A DNA stretch of 64,000 nucleotides from JANXSF01 sp043755435 (lineage in GTDB: Bacteria > Acidobacteriota > Terriglobia > Bryobacterales > Bryobacteraceae). How positions within the stretch are numbered: the stretch's first letter is position 1; each line of letters starts with the position of its first letter. Location: the NCBI GenBank assembly GCA_043755435.1, contig JAYUSZ010000171.1, positions 1-64,000 of the forward strand, given 5' to 3'. A model generated the notes under the pieces. The model had not been told where the DNA came from and searched no databases. It worked only from the letters and a program-made list of their open reading frames with translations. Of the stretch, positions 1 through 8,883 are shown one piece after another. The position numbers and the translations under genes were made by a program.

Positions 1-1391
1 CCTTCATATTCATGGCCCATGTTAATCGAAAAAGCCGGGATCCCAACCTTCGCAAATGCGAAATGATCGGAGCGGAAATAGTGCCCTTGCTCGGGTTCCG
101 GATCAGGTGTGATCTTCAAATTAAAGCGCCTGGCCGTTTCTTGCACTTGCGGAAAAAACTTGGTTTTCTCAGCGCCGGTCACCACAACATCCTTCACTCG
201 ACCGAATGGATAGAAGCTATCGAAATTTAGATTCAGCAACGTCTTCGCTACCGGAAGCAGAGGATGCTTTGAGTAATATTCCGCGCCTCGCAACCCGCTC
301 TCCTCTGCCGTCACGGCTAGGAATAATGCACTGCGTTTGGGCTTCCGGGATAACGTGGACCAGGCGCGAGCCATCTCAATGAGCATGGCGCAGCCTGAGG
401 CATTATCCACCGCTCCGTTATAGATGCTGTCGCCGTTCACTGGAACGCTGATCCCTAAGTGATCCCAATGTGCGGAAAAAATTAGAGTTTCGTTTTGCAA
501 TGCCGGATCGCTTCCCGGAACGATGCCTGCAACGTTGGCCGTTTCAATGGCGCGGATTCTTGCATTCAAAGAACCCTTCACCCGGAAGCCCAGCGGCATT
601 GCCTTGAACCCCTTGGTATTGGCTGCTTCCAGTAACTGCGCTACGTTTTTACCAGCAAGACCTAGCAACTGATTTGCCCCTGCCTCGGTTACCCATCCAG
701 CAAACGCCATAGCCTGTTCACCAGGGTTCAGCTTCACTTGCGGATCTTCCTTGCCCCACGATCCACGCACAACGCTCCAGTTGTAGCCAGCCGTTGGAGT
801 GGTATGGAGGATTATGCAAGCGATGGCACCGCGCCGCGTTGCTTCTTCATATTTGTAAGTCCAGCGGCCGTAGTATGTCAGCGCTTTGCCTTCGAAAAAC
901 TTGTCATCATCGGAGGGCGGTTCGTTGGTGAATAGAACTACAACTTTGCCTTTCACGTCGACGCCATCGTAATCGGACCAGCCGAACTCCGGTGCAGTAA
1001 TTCCGTGACCTACAAAAATGGCTTCCGCATCAAACGTTGAAATAGCCTTCTGCTGCTGGGAATTACCTACGAAATCTTCGAGCCAACGGAAAGGGATCTG
1101 CTTGCCTTCCTGCACCGCCGATAATGTGGAGGTTGCGCCGGGTTCAACACCAACCAAAGCGACACGCTGGAAGAAGGTGCCATTGTCACCCGCTGGCTTT
1201 AGTCCCGCTGCTTCGAATTGCGCTGCAATGTAATTGGTAGCAAGTTCGCCCCCGCGCGTGCCAACGCCCCGGCCTTCCAATAGATCGCTGGATAGAAACT
1301 TCAAATGTGGGCGAATCCGCGTTCCTGCAATGTCTGAACCTTGACCGAAGAGGATGCCAGTTGCAATGAAATAGAGCAAACCATGTCGCAT
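1..1391 (-). CDS. M28 family metallopeptidase with PA-like insert (3' end cut by window)
   Basis: Reading leftward from an ATG at 1391, the frame stays open to the window edge, so the C-terminus is missing. The order is a short hydrophobic N-terminus (possible signal peptide), a PA-like region at about residues 110-230 (GHGITAPEFGW, then DGVDVKGKVVVL), and a zinc peptidase core. The core holds the expected M28 ligands: HWDHLG near residue 307, DNASGC near 330, EESGLRG near 364 and FRSDHF near 437. The family removes N-terminal amino acids from peptides with two zinc ions, usually in the periplasm or outside the cell. The gene diverges from the Fur-family gene across about 110 bp. Family assignment is firm; the substrate is unknown. 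Confidence 0.9.
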   Translation of the reverse strand, partial: MRHGLLYFIATGILFGQGSDIAGTRIRPHLKFLSSDLLEGRGVGTRGGELATNYIAAQFEAAGLKPAGDNGTFFQRVALVGVEPGATSTLSAVQEGKQIPFRWLEDFVGNSQQQKAISTFDAEAIFVGHGITAPEFGWSDYDGVDVKGKVVVLFTNEPPSDDDKFFEGKALTYYGRWTYKYEEATRRGAIACIILHTTPTAGYNWSVVRGSWGKEDPQVKLNPGEQAMAFAGWVTEAGANQLLGLAGKNVAQLLEAANTKGFKAMPLGFRVKGSLNARIRAIETANVAGIVPGSDPALQNETLIFSAHWDHLGISVPVNGDSIYNGAVDNASGCAMLIEMARAWSTLSRKPKRSALFLAVTAEESGLRGAEYYSKHPLLPVAKTLLNLNFDSFYPFGRVKDVVVTGAEKTKFFPQVQETARRFNLKITPDPEPEQGHYFRSDHFAFAKVGIPAFSINMGHEYE

Positions 1392-1453
1392 AAGCCTATA
1401 GTGTAGCCGACAGCGCAGGGGTAAATTACCTGCAACTCAATTGCAAAAAGCAG

Positions 1454-1483
1454 TTGACAATTCCACCTCCCCGGTTTTATCAT
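1454..1483 (+). promoter_or_regulatory. sigma70-type promoter of the Fur-family gene
   Basis: A perfect -35 TTGACA at 1454-1459 and a -10 TATCAT at 1478-1483 are separated by 18 bp. Transcription would begin near 1490, about 12 nt before the ATG at 1502. The promoter lies inside the longer open frame and so argues for the shorter protein. Confidence 0.75.
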
Positions 1484-1501
1484 GGACTGAAAGAGTCGGA
1501 C

Positions 1502-2059
1502 ATGGAAATTATCAAACATATCTGCGACAAGGTCGCATCTGGATTAGAAAATGGTGATTCTTGTTGCGATTGTGTCGCAACAAGTTCCTCAACTTCCAAC
1601 TGCTCCTATCAAAGGCGCTCCTTGATCGACGAATTAACCGAAAAAGGTATCCGTCTTACAAGTCAGCGCCGGGTTCTGATTGAAATCATTCAAAGTGCAA
1701 AGGAGCACTTGGATGCCGCAACTCTTTTGGAACAAGCTCGTAAGCTGGACCAAAATATTGACCGTGCGACGGTTTATCGAACCATTGAATTACTAAAGAA
1801 GCTCCGGCTGATTGATGAGCTGGACTTAATGCACTTAAAGGGCGAAAAGCATTATTACGAAGTTAAGACGCGGCGCGACCATGTTCATTTGGCCTGTTTT
1901 CAATGCGGTCAAATCGCAGAATTTTCTGGGCCCTTATTTGAGCAGTTGAAGCAGGAAATTGCCGCTCGAACTGGATTTGAAGTCCGTGTGACCAGGTTCG
2001 AGGTGGGCGGCCGTTGCAAGGCATGTCAAAGCGGAGTGCAGAGCGTATCCGCTAACTAA
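1502..2059 (+). CDS. Fur-family metal-dependent repressor with Cys-rich N-terminal tail
   Basis: This 185-aa protein has the Fur winged-helix region (residues about 40-105, with RLTSQRRVLI and DRATVYRTIELL) and a metal-binding dimerisation domain. Visible ligand motifs are HVH at 127-129, C132/C135 and C172/C175, the structural zinc pairs of the family. Before the winged helix there is an extra stretch of about 35 residues containing C8, C21, C22, C24 and C34, which ordinary Fur or PerR proteins lack. The start was chosen because the upstream in-frame TTG is the -35 box. The next gene is a siderophore-type TonB receptor, so iron control (Fur) is the best guess; PerR or Zur cannot be excluded. 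Confidence 0.88.
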   Translation: MEIIKHICDKVASGLENGDSCCDCVATSSSTSNCSYQRRSLIDELTEKGIRLTSQRRVLIEIIQSAKEHLDAATLLEQARKLDQNIDRATVYRTIELLKKLRLIDELDLMHLKGEKHYYEVKTRRDHVHLACFQCGQIAEFSGPLFEQLKQEIAARTGFEVRVTRFEVGGRCKACQSGVQSVSAN

Positions 2060-2067
2060 TTTATGAC

Positions 2068-2111
2068 CAGGTCTCTGCGGCACACTTTTGGCGAAGCACC
2101 ACGGAGACCTG
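2068..2111 (+). terminator. imperfect hairpin downstream of the Fur-family gene
   Basis: A 13-nt arm at 2068-2080 pairs with 2099-2111 (one G-U pair, one mismatch) around an 18-nt loop, starting 8 nt after the stop codon. There is no T-run, so it is not a classical intrinsic terminator. It may be a 3' stabilising stem or a leader element of the TonB receptor gene. Confidence 0.4.
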
Positions 2112-2192
2112 CAATCGACAACCCGAAGGCTGGCGACACTTCAATTGTAGGGCAGCAGGCCGAGGGTTTTACTTGGAGAGTAATAACTTTTT

Positions 2193-4496
2193 ATGGCTAA
2201 ACTGCCTGTTGCATTGTTTCTGCTCGTGGGGGTGACCAGCGCTTTTGCCCAAGCGGCTTTCCAAGGTAAGATTTTGGACGCCACCCAATCACCCATTGCC
2301 GACGCGAAAATTGTGGCAATTGCCGAAGGCAGCACTAACGAGTTAGTGACCTTTTCTGGTCGCAATGGTACGTTTTCTCTAAACCTCGGACCTGGTCCCT
2401 ATGCGATTCGTGTAACCAGGGAAGGCTTTGTGGAATCGACCGTGGTTTTGCAATTCCCGCAGGATGCCACCAAGCCCCGCACTATTACACTTACTATTGC
2501 CCCCGTGCTAGCTAGCGTAACAGTAACTGAAAGCACTTACCTTGCGGAGGCGATTAATACTGCCACGAAGACTCCGACTCTCTTACGAGATACGCCACAA
2601 TCCATTACCGTTGTTACTCAGCAACAGATCCGCGATCAGATGATGATGAGCATTGGCGACGTTGTCCGCTATGTTCCAGGAATCACAGCCCATCAAGGGG
2701 AGAACAACCGGGACCAGGTAATCATTCGAGGGAATAACTCCTCGGCTGACTTCTTTGTAAATGGTGTTCGTGATGACGTGCAATATTATCGCGACCTCTA
2801 CAATCTGGAACGCGTAGAGGCATTGAAGGGTCCTAACGCAATGATCTTTGGACGCGGTGGAGGAGGTGGCGTAATCAATCGCGTTACGAAGGAGGCGGGG
2901 TTTGGCAAACTGAACGAAGTCTCGCTGCAAGGCGGATCCTTTGGCAACAAGCGGTTTGCCGCCGATTTCAATCAGCCGTTAGGTGCGAAGGTGGCGATGC
3001 GTCTGAATGGGATGTACGAAAATTCGGATAGCTTCCGCAAATATGTAAATTTGGAGCGGTACGGGATTAGCCCGACGATGACGATGAAAGCCAGCGAGCA
3101 AACCAAAATCGTTTTCAGCTACGAGCATTTTAAGGATATGCGCGTTGCCGATCGCGGAATATCGTCCTATCAGGGCAAACCGGCAGACGTTCCAATCTCC
3201 ACGTTTTATGGTAATCCCAACGATAGTCCCGTGAACGCCCAGGTGAATCTAGGTTCGGCGATGGTTGAGCACCAACGCGGCGGCCTTACCATTCGCAACC
3301 GCACGCAATTCGGCGGATATGATCGCGGTTACCGCAACTACGTCCCGGGTGCGGTAACTGCGGATAAGTCTCTAGTAGTGATTTCCAGTTATGACAATGC
3401 CACCCAGCGGCTGAACATGTTTAACCAGACAGATTTTACTTACTCACTTTACAGCGGATCCATCAAACATGTAGTCCTTGCTGGAACTGAAATCGGCCGG
3501 CAACTTACAGACAATTTCCGCAACACTGGCTATTTTAACAACACGGCGATCTCTGTTTCAGAGGCCTACGCAAATCCCACAATCTTCGCCCCCATTACCT
3601 TCCGGCAAAGTGCAACAGACGCCAACAATCATTTGAAGACGAACTTGGCTGCGACCTATTTTCAGGACCAGATCCAAGTATCCAGGCACATTCAACTCAT
3701 CGCCGGCTTACGGTTCGACCACTTTGATCTGCAATACCACAATAATCGGAACGGCGACAACATCCGCCGGATTGATAATCTAGTTTCTCCGCGAGCCGGC
3801 ATTGTGTATAAGCCCATTACGCCAATGTCGATTTACGCTAATTACAGCGTTTCCTATCTGCCCAGTTCCGGTGATCAGTTCTCGTCCTTGACTACGGTTA
3901 CTCAGCAAGTGAAGCCTGAGAAATTCTCTAACTACGAAGCAGGAGTAAAGTGGGATGTTTTCCGCGCACTTTCACTAACTACTGCTATTTACCGGTTGGA
4001 CCGTGAAAACACCCGGGCCACTGATCCGAATGATGTAACCAGGATTTTGCAAACCGGCAGCACGCGCACCAATGGTGTGGAAATCGGTGCGAATGGTAGT
4101 GTAACTCGTTTCTGGAAAATTGCTGGCGGGTATGCATTCCAGGATGCCTTTATCAGCAGCGCCACCACGGCTGCCCGAGCTGGAGCTCAGGTTGCTCAAG
4201 TTCCTCACAACACCTTTTCCCTATGGAACAACTTTCAGATTCGTCCAAGAATCGGGGCGGGACTAGGGGTGCTGAACCGCTCCGACATGTTCGCGGCGAT
4301 TGACAATACTGTGACACTGCCGGGCTACACACGGGTGGATGCTGCAGTGTTCTATTCCCTGACCGAAAGGATTCGATTGCAAATGAATGCCGAGAATTTA
4401 TTAAATCGAAATTACTTCATCAATGCTGACGGAAATACCAACATCTCTCCCGGCTCCTCAAGAGCTGTTCGAGTTGGGCTGAACGTTCGGTTCTAG
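2193..4496 (+). CDS. TonB-dependent siderophore-type outer-membrane receptor
   Basis: At 767 aa this is a typical TonB receptor length. Residues 1-20 are a signal peptide ending in FAQ. Residues about 22-105 form a carboxypeptidase-regulatory-like domain, common in Acidobacteriota receptors. The plug follows, with DTPQSITVVTQQQIRD near residue 133 and the LERVEALKGPNAMIFG motif. The rest is a beta-barrel ending in NLLNRNYF and a terminal phenylalanine. The plug motifs match the siderophore-receptor class (FhuA/Fiu type), so it probably imports a ferric siderophore across the outer membrane using TonB. GGAG lies about 12 nt before the ATG. I see no clear Fur box; the ligand is unknown. Confidence 0.88.
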   Translation: MAKLPVALFLLVGVTSAFAQAAFQGKILDATQSPIADAKIVAIAEGSTNELVTFSGRNGTFSLNLGPGPYAIRVTREGFVESTVVLQFPQDATKPRTITLTIAPVLASVTVTESTYLAEAINTATKTPTLLRDTPQSITVVTQQQIRDQMMMSIGDVVRYVPGITAHQGENNRDQVIIRGNNSSADFFVNGVRDDVQYYRDLYNLERVEALKGPNAMIFGRGGGGGVINRVTKEAGFGKLNEVSLQGGSFGNKRFAADFNQPLGAKVAMRLNGMYENSDSFRKYVNLERYGISPTMTMKASEQTKIVFSYEHFKDMRVADRGISSYQGKPADVPISTFYGNPNDSPVNAQVNLGSAMVEHQRGGLTIRNRTQFGGYDRGYRNYVPGAVTADKSLVVISSYDNATQRLNMFNQTDFTYSLYSGSIKHVVLAGTEIGRQLTDNFRNTGYFNNTAISVSEAYANPTIFAPITFRQSATDANNHLKTNLAATYFQDQIQVSRHIQLIAGLRFDHFDLQYHNNRNGDNIRRIDNLVSPRAGIVYKPITPMSIYANYSVSYLPSSGDQFSSLTTVTQQVKPEKFSNYEAGVKWDVFRALSLTTAIYRLDRENTRATDPNDVTRILQTGSTRTNGVEIGANGSVTRFWKIAGGYAFQDAFISSATTAARAGAQVAQVPHNTFSLWNNFQIRPRIGAGLGVLNRSDMFAAIDNTVTLPGYTRVDAAVFYSLTERIRLQMNAENLLNRNYFINADGNTNISPGSSRAVRVGLNVRF

Positions 4497-4516
4497 AGCG
4501 AGTCATAATATGGGGA

Positions 4517-5440
4517 ATGAAATTTCTCCGACGTACTTTCCTGGCTTTGCCGTTTGGATTCGCTTCGGCAAAGCCTGCCCTGCTTCCAGTGCTGATCATC
4601 GACGGCATAAACAATCATGATTGGGAAGCAGGCACGCGGGGAATTCGACTAATTCTGGAAGCTACCGGGCGTTTTTCTGTGACGGTTTCAACCACACCTG
4701 CAGCGAACGCTCCGGCGGCAGCGTGGGATCAGTGGCGTCCCGATTTCATTCAGTATCGAGTCATCGTCAATAACTTCAATGGCGGGCATAAAGCCGATGC
4801 TATCCGTTGGCCAACGCCAGTTGAAAGAGCATTCGAAACATTTGTTCGCAAAGGTGGCGGACTGGTGAATTTTCATGCCGCCAACAACGCGTTTCTAGGT
4901 TGGGCTGAATACAACGAAATGATCGGCTTGGGTTGGCGCGATAAGTCGTTCGGGCCCGAACTGGTGATTGATGAAAATGAAAAAGTGAAAGTGATTGCAG
5001 CAGGTACAGGGCTGGCACCTGGGCATGGTCCGCGTCACAATTTTCAAATGACCACGTTGGACATGCAGCATCCCATCACCAAGGGATTGCCGAAACTTTG
5101 GATGCATCCTTCAGAGCAACTGACTCATGGGCAGCACGCCGTTGCTAACCCTCAGCATGGTGCGCCGGAAAAGGCGCTTCACTTTCTGACTTATGCCATG
5201 TCAAAAGATTCCCATCGGCGCGAACCAATGGACTGGATTCGCCAGTGGGGGAAAGGGCGCATCTATACAACGATGTTAGGTCATACATGGCGGAATGAAA
5301 AGAATCCAAATCTTCGCTGCGTCGCTTTTGAAACTCTGCTTGCCCGCGGAACAGAGTGGGCTGGCACTGGCAAGGTGACCATTCCTTTGCCGGCACAATT
5401 ACCTTCGCCTGATCAGGTGCGGTTGAGCGGCGATGAGTAG
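4517..5440 (+). CDS. ThuA-like domain protein, probable Tat export
   Basis: This 307-aa protein begins with LRRTFLALPFGFASA, a twin-arginine-like signal, followed by a ThuA/class-I glutamine amidotransferase-like fold: LLPVLIIDGINNHDW, RKGGGLVNFHAANNAF, and the C-terminal KGRIYTTMLGHTW. ThuA-like proteins are linked to sugar metabolism in other bacteria but their chemistry is poorly defined. It lies 20 bp after the TonB receptor. A CATAAT hexamer ends 7 nt before the ATG, so it may have its own leaderless transcript. It converges with the next gene with no spacer. Confidence 0.82.
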   Translation: MKFLRRTFLALPFGFASAKPALLPVLIIDGINNHDWEAGTRGIRLILEATGRFSVTVSTTPAANAPAAAWDQWRPDFIQYRVIVNNFNGGHKADAIRWPTPVERAFETFVRKGGGLVNFHAANNAFLGWAEYNEMIGLGWRDKSFGPELVIDENEKVKVIAAGTGLAPGHGPRHNFQMTTLDMQHPITKGLPKLWMHPSEQLTHGQHAVANPQHGAPEKALHFLTYAMSKDSHRREPMDWIRQWGKGRIYTTMLGHTWRNEKNPNLRCVAFETLLARGTEWAGTGKVTIPLPAQLPSPDQVRLSGDE

Positions 5441-5878
5441 TTAATCCGAGTCGGCTTCGGCACTTGGCATAGGCGGCGGCTGCGTTCTTAGCCTGTTGTA
5501 GGAAAATGTCGCACGTATGGCTGTGAAAAGCAGAAGCAGCAGCGCCAACCGCATGATGCCACCGGAACCTTGCCCCGAACTGATCGCAACAACTTGCTCC
5601 AATACATAAAGAGCAAAGCCGAAGATGGCCGCTGCCCGATACATTTTGCCAATGCCAACACCAGCAAGAAAAAAGAGCAGTGCGTCTACCAGTGATTCCG
5701 CTGGAACATACCGAAACATGGCCGCAATCGAAGTTACAGCAGAGATAAAGAACGTTCCATACATGGCGTTCTTGGCCGCTTGTTTGGCGGAAATCTCATC
5801 AGAAACATCAGGCCACAACCAGGTCTTCCAAATGGGCTCCACCTTCGGAGTGTTCGGGGAAAGGCCAAGTGTTTGCAT
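5441..5878 (-). CDS. small membrane protein of unknown family
   Basis: This 145-aa protein has about three predicted membrane segments (around residues 38-58, 65-95 and 108-125) and a hydrophilic tail rich in Pro and acidic residues (PPPMPSAEADSD). I do not recognise the family. The N-terminal 35 residues are polar (PKVEPIWKTWLWPDVSDE), as in small acidobacterial membrane proteins. Its stop codon abuts the stop of the ThuA-like gene on the other strand. Real coding is likely from the consistent hydrophobic pattern and the absence of a competing frame. Confidence 0.6.
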   Translation of the reverse strand: MQTLGLSPNTPKVEPIWKTWLWPDVSDEISAKQAAKNAMYGTFFISAVTSIAAMFRYVPAESLVDALLFFLAGVGIGKMYRAAAIFGFALYVLEQVVAISSGQGSGGIMRLALLLLLFTAIRATFSYNRLRTQPPPMPSAEADSD

Positions 5879-5914
5879 TGGAGTTCGAGTTTACTACATT
5901 AGCTGCTGATGCGT

Positions 5915-6910
5915 TCAGGCCGACATGGTTCTTTCCTTCTGTTCAACCAACTGCGGCCCGGCTGGCTTCCGTTGCGGTAGTCCCATCATCTTTTCCAACA
6001 AGTTTCGCAAGCTATCCCCCAGGCGCGGACGCTGCTTTAGATAATACGCAGCCTCCTCCATGCTCGAACCCAGAATCAATCCGCCGTAAACCAAATCGTC
6101 GCCTTCCCGCAGGATCAATTCTTCTTCCAAACCGTGTTCCAGCAGATCCAGTTCCGCCGAAAATCCCTCGCCAAACGCAAGCGTCAAATTCACTTCTTTC
6201 GAGCCCGGGGCAAGGCGGTTTTTCACGATCTTCATTCGCATCTTCTGCCCAGTTGCCTTGCTCTTGCGATGCAATATTTCGGTGGTTCGCATATCCGCAC
6301 GAATCGACGCGTAGAGCTTCACAGACCAGCCCCCCGTGGTGGTCTCCTCTGGCCCAAGCCCCATTTCCACAACACGGGAACGAAGCTGATTTACAATCAT
6401 CAGGCAACAACGGCTGCGTGCCAATTGAACGGAAAGGCGGCGGAGGAAGTTGGCGCACATGCCGCTGTGCACGAACGGATCATTGCTGTCGTTTGACAGT
6501 GCAGAAAGCGAATCGATCACTGCCAGATCAATAGTGCCCGATTGCACCAACCGCAGCAGCACGCGGAAGGCCTGTTCTCCACTATCTGGCCGAATGAACA
6601 GCAGCGAACTCAAATCGATGCCAAGCCGTGCGGCATACGAGGCGTCGAATGCGCCTTCGGCATCCACATACACGGCCTGGCATCCGGCATGCTGCGCTGC
6701 TGCAATCGCTTGCAGCGCGATTGTTGATTTCCCCACGGATTCTGGCCCATAGACTTCGACCATATGTCCGCGAGGTAAACCTCCGATTTGCAGCGCAGCG
6801 TCCAACCCTAGAAAGCCTGAAGGAATCGTCTCCGGCTTGCGCGACGCCTCTGCATTCCACAACGTCATCTGAATTTCTTGCCGTCTTTGCGGCTCTGGAT
6901 CGAAAAGCAT
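5915..6910 (-). CDS. divergent RecA-family recombinase paralogue
   Basis: A 331-aa RecA-fold ATPase. Visible motifs: Walker A GPESVGKS at 55-62, the catalytic-type glutamate in DAEGAFD at 83-89, Walker B LAVID at 129-133, NQ at 174-175, and loop L2 with ETTTGG at 189-194 followed by KLYAS. Against classical RecA it lacks the usual N-terminal alpha-helical domain sequence, and loop L1 (canonically EIEGEIGDSHMG) is replaced by the shorter NDSNDPFVHSG. ATP binding and DNA contact through L2 look preserved, while filament packing and L1 contacts look changed. It may be an accessory recombinase beside a normal recA elsewhere. ATG 6910 was preferred to an upstream TTG; ATG 6868 is also possible. 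Confidence 0.82.
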   Translation of the reverse strand: MLFDPEPQRRQEIQMTLWNAEASRKPETIPSGFLGLDAALQIGGLPRGHMVEVYGPESVGKSTIALQAIAAAQHAGCQAVYVDAEGAFDASYAARLGIDLSSLLFIRPDSGEQAFRVLLRLVQSGTIDLAVIDSLSALSNDSNDPFVHSGMCANFLRRLSVQLARSRCCLMIVNQLRSRVVEMGLGPEETTTGGWSVKLYASIRADMRTTEILHRKSKATGQKMRMKIVKNRLAPGSKEVNLTLAFGEGFSAELDLLEHGLEEELILREGDDLVYGGLILGSSMEEAAYYLKQRPRLGDSLRNLLEKMMGLPQRKPAGPQLVEQKERTMSA

Positions 6911-7061
6911 TTCCACCCCAAGCAATCGTTAAGGAACTTTCTGAATTCCTAGTCTTGCTCAGTTCTAAGGTGTTTTACTTATAGGAAAAGCCTTGGGCCA
7001 TCCTAGGAAGGTCCAGTATCAATGTAGGTCAATTACCCGCACCTGAGTGCTTAACTAACCC

Positions 7062-8318
7062 TCACCCCTCTTGGATGGGTTCCAAATCTTTCATAAACAA
7101 ATGCACCAGCAGCAGCGCTGTTAGATGAAAAACGCCGTAAGTGAGGAACACAGGGGTGTAGCCGAAGTTCTTGATCACAATGCCTGGAATCAAGGTTGCA
7201 AGCAGGAACGAACCCAGGCCGCCAGCCGCGCCGCCGATTCCAATTACTGAAGCCACTGCTTTCTTAGGAAACACATCGGAAGCCGTAGTGTAAAGATTGG
7301 CGGACCAGCCCTGATGAGCGGCAGTGGCCAAGCTCATCAACATAATTGCCGTGATGGGATTTTCCACTAGCACGGCAGTCACTGCCAGCGGCATGAAAGC
7401 CGCGCAAATCCCCATGGCCATCTTGCGGGATTTCCCGATTGGCCAGCCTCTGCGGATGAAGTAGCCAGAGAGCCAGCCTCCGCCAACGCTGCCAAAATCG
7501 GCCATCAAATAAATGACTGGAAGCACCCAGCCAACCTGCTTCATATCGAATTTGCGAACGTCGTAGAGATAGAGTGGCAACCAATAGCTGTAGAAGCGCC
7601 ATACCGGGTCTGTCAGCATCTTTCCGAAGGCGAATCCCCAAGCCTGCCGATACTTCAAGACGGCCATCCAACCCATCGGCGCAGTAGTCTCCTCAACGTC
7701 GCTCTTGATATACGCAAGTTCCGCAGCATTCACGCCTGGGTGTGCTTCCGGTGATTTGTAGAGCCACCACCACAACACCAGCCAGACGAATCCTAATGAA
7801 CCTGTAATCCAGAAACAAGCTCGCCAATCGAAGTACAGCACCATCCAGGCGAACACTGGAGGTCCAATCATAGAAGCTACATTTGTACCGGCGTTGAAGA
7901 TGCCCGTGGCGAAAGCACGGTCCTTTTTGGGGAACCACTCGGCGACGCCTTTGATGGCCGCTGGAAAATTACCAGCTTCTCCCAAGCCTAATAAAAAGCG
8001 CCCAATTCCAAGATCCATCGGCACTCTTGCGAAGGCATGGAAAACGGATGCCAGGGACCACCACAGCGTAGCTACCGCATAGCCAAGTTTGGTGCCGTAA
8101 CGATCAATGAACTTTCCCATGGCGAGGAAGCCGATAGTGTATGCCAACTCGAACGAAGCGGTTAGGCGTCCGTACATTTCATCGTCAATGGCCATGCTCT
8201 CGCGGATCTTCGGCATAAGAACGCCGAACATGATACGGTCTACGTAATTTATGGTTGTTGCCAGGAAGATCAGGGATAGGATCACCCAGCGGACCCGCGT
8301 GGGGTTCAAGGAAGGCAT
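7062..8318 (-). CDS. MFS carrier of the anion:cation symporter (hexuronate-type) family
   Basis: A 418-aa protein with twelve predicted membrane helices. The N-terminus INYVDRIMFGVLMPKI, the loop GKFIDRYGTKLGY and RFLLGLGEAGNFPAAIKGVAEWFP are hallmarks of the ACS family, which includes ExuT-like hexuronate, glucarate and sialate transporters. It probably imports a sugar acid with protons across the inner membrane; the substrate is not decidable. A TATGAT hexamer lies 6 nt upstream of the ATG with no Shine-Dalgarno, so the mRNA may be leaderless. No sugar-acid catabolic genes are adjacent. Confidence 0.85.
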   Translation of the reverse strand: MPSLNPTRVRWVILSLIFLATTINYVDRIMFGVLMPKIRESMAIDDEMYGRLTASFELAYTIGFLAMGKFIDRYGTKLGYAVATLWWSLASVFHAFARVPMDLGIGRFLLGLGEAGNFPAAIKGVAEWFPKKDRAFATGIFNAGTNVASMIGPPVFAWMVLYFDWRACFWITGSLGFVWLVLWWWLYKSPEAHPGVNAAELAYIKSDVEETTAPMGWMAVLKYRQAWGFAFGKMLTDPVWRFYSYWLPLYLYDVRKFDMKQVGWVLPVIYLMADFGSVGGGWLSGYFIRRGWPIGKSRKMAMGICAAFMPLAVTAVLVENPITAIMLMSLATAAHQGWSANLYTTASDVFPKKAVASVIGIGGAAGGLGSFLLATLIPGIVIKNFGYTPVFLTYGVFHLTALLLVHLFMKDLEPIQEG

Positions 8319-8550
8319 TTATCTATCATACGGGACTCGTCAAGAAGTACCCCCTTTTGTGCAAACCATCCCCGCATCAAAGATGGCTGGCCGATCCGCT
8401 TTGGGGGGATGTGGTGAAAGCTAATTTGAGGGTAGAGTCTAAAGGGGGCAGTCCCTACAAAAGGCTGCTTCAGGGTGGGGTGGATGGTTTCGCGCGGCCC
8501 AAGTTGGGTCAAACACGCATGGCCTGCCACCCTTCATTTAGGAATAATCC

Positions 8551-8754
8551 TTAATCGTTGAGAACGAACGTAATTTTCAGATTGACGCGGTACTCGACGA
8601 TCTTGCCCTTGTTGATTGTTACCTTCTGATCCTGAACCCAGGCGCTGGTGACGTTCTTTAAGGTCTTGCATGCTCTCTTGATACCGACATTGACTGCATC
8701 TTCAAAACTCTTCTCTGAGGACGCGATGATTTCGGTTACTTTTGCTACTGACAT
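8551..8754 (-). CDS. dodecin family flavin-binding protein
   Basis: A 67-aa protein beginning MSVAKVTEIIASS, with FEDAVNVGIKRACKTLKNV and the C-terminal EYRVNLKITFVL, which is the whole dodecin fold (beta-alpha-beta-beta). Dodecins assemble as hollow dodecamers that store or buffer flavins in the cytoplasm. The start was set at the ATG at 8754, which has GGAG about 9 nt upstream; the in-frame TTG at 8769 would place that GGAG inside the protein. It is downstream of purN on the same strand, beyond the inverted repeat. Confidence 0.9.
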   Translation of the reverse strand: MSVAKVTEIIASSEKSFEDAVNVGIKRACKTLKNVTSAWVQDQKVTINKGKIVEYRVNLKITFVLND

Positions 8755-8828
8755 AAGGATGATCTCCAATGGATAGAAATATGGTCGAAGGCCGCAAAAC
8801 CCAGGACTGTCACTATTCTATAACTTCA

Positions 8829-8883
8829 GGAGATCCGGGAGATCCGGGGGGAGATCCGGAGGGAGATCCGCGAGGGAGATCCG
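8829..8883. repeat. five direct copies of GGAGATCCG
   Basis: The 9-mer GGAGATCCG starts at 8829, 8838, 8850, 8862 and 8875 (spacing 9, 12, 12, 13 bp) in the gap between dodecin and purN. The last copy is also the outer end of the left arm of the inverted repeat at 8875-8967, so the array looks like local expansion of one arm end. Confidence 0.9.

Noticed and set aside
2068..2111. Sequence resembling the 3' B12-box of a cobalamin riboswitch (GGAGACCTGC) before the TonB receptor gene
   Set aside because: The conserved upstream core of the riboswitch is absent and only about 45 nt separate it from the fur stop codon; the bases are explained by a simple hairpin.
6012..6458. Minus-strand 148-codon frame within the RecA paralogue
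   Set aside because: It is an out-of-frame shadow of the well-supported RecA reading frame.
8829..8883. CRISPR-like short direct repeats
   Set aside because: The repeats are only 9 bp, with no spacers of regular length and no cas genes.
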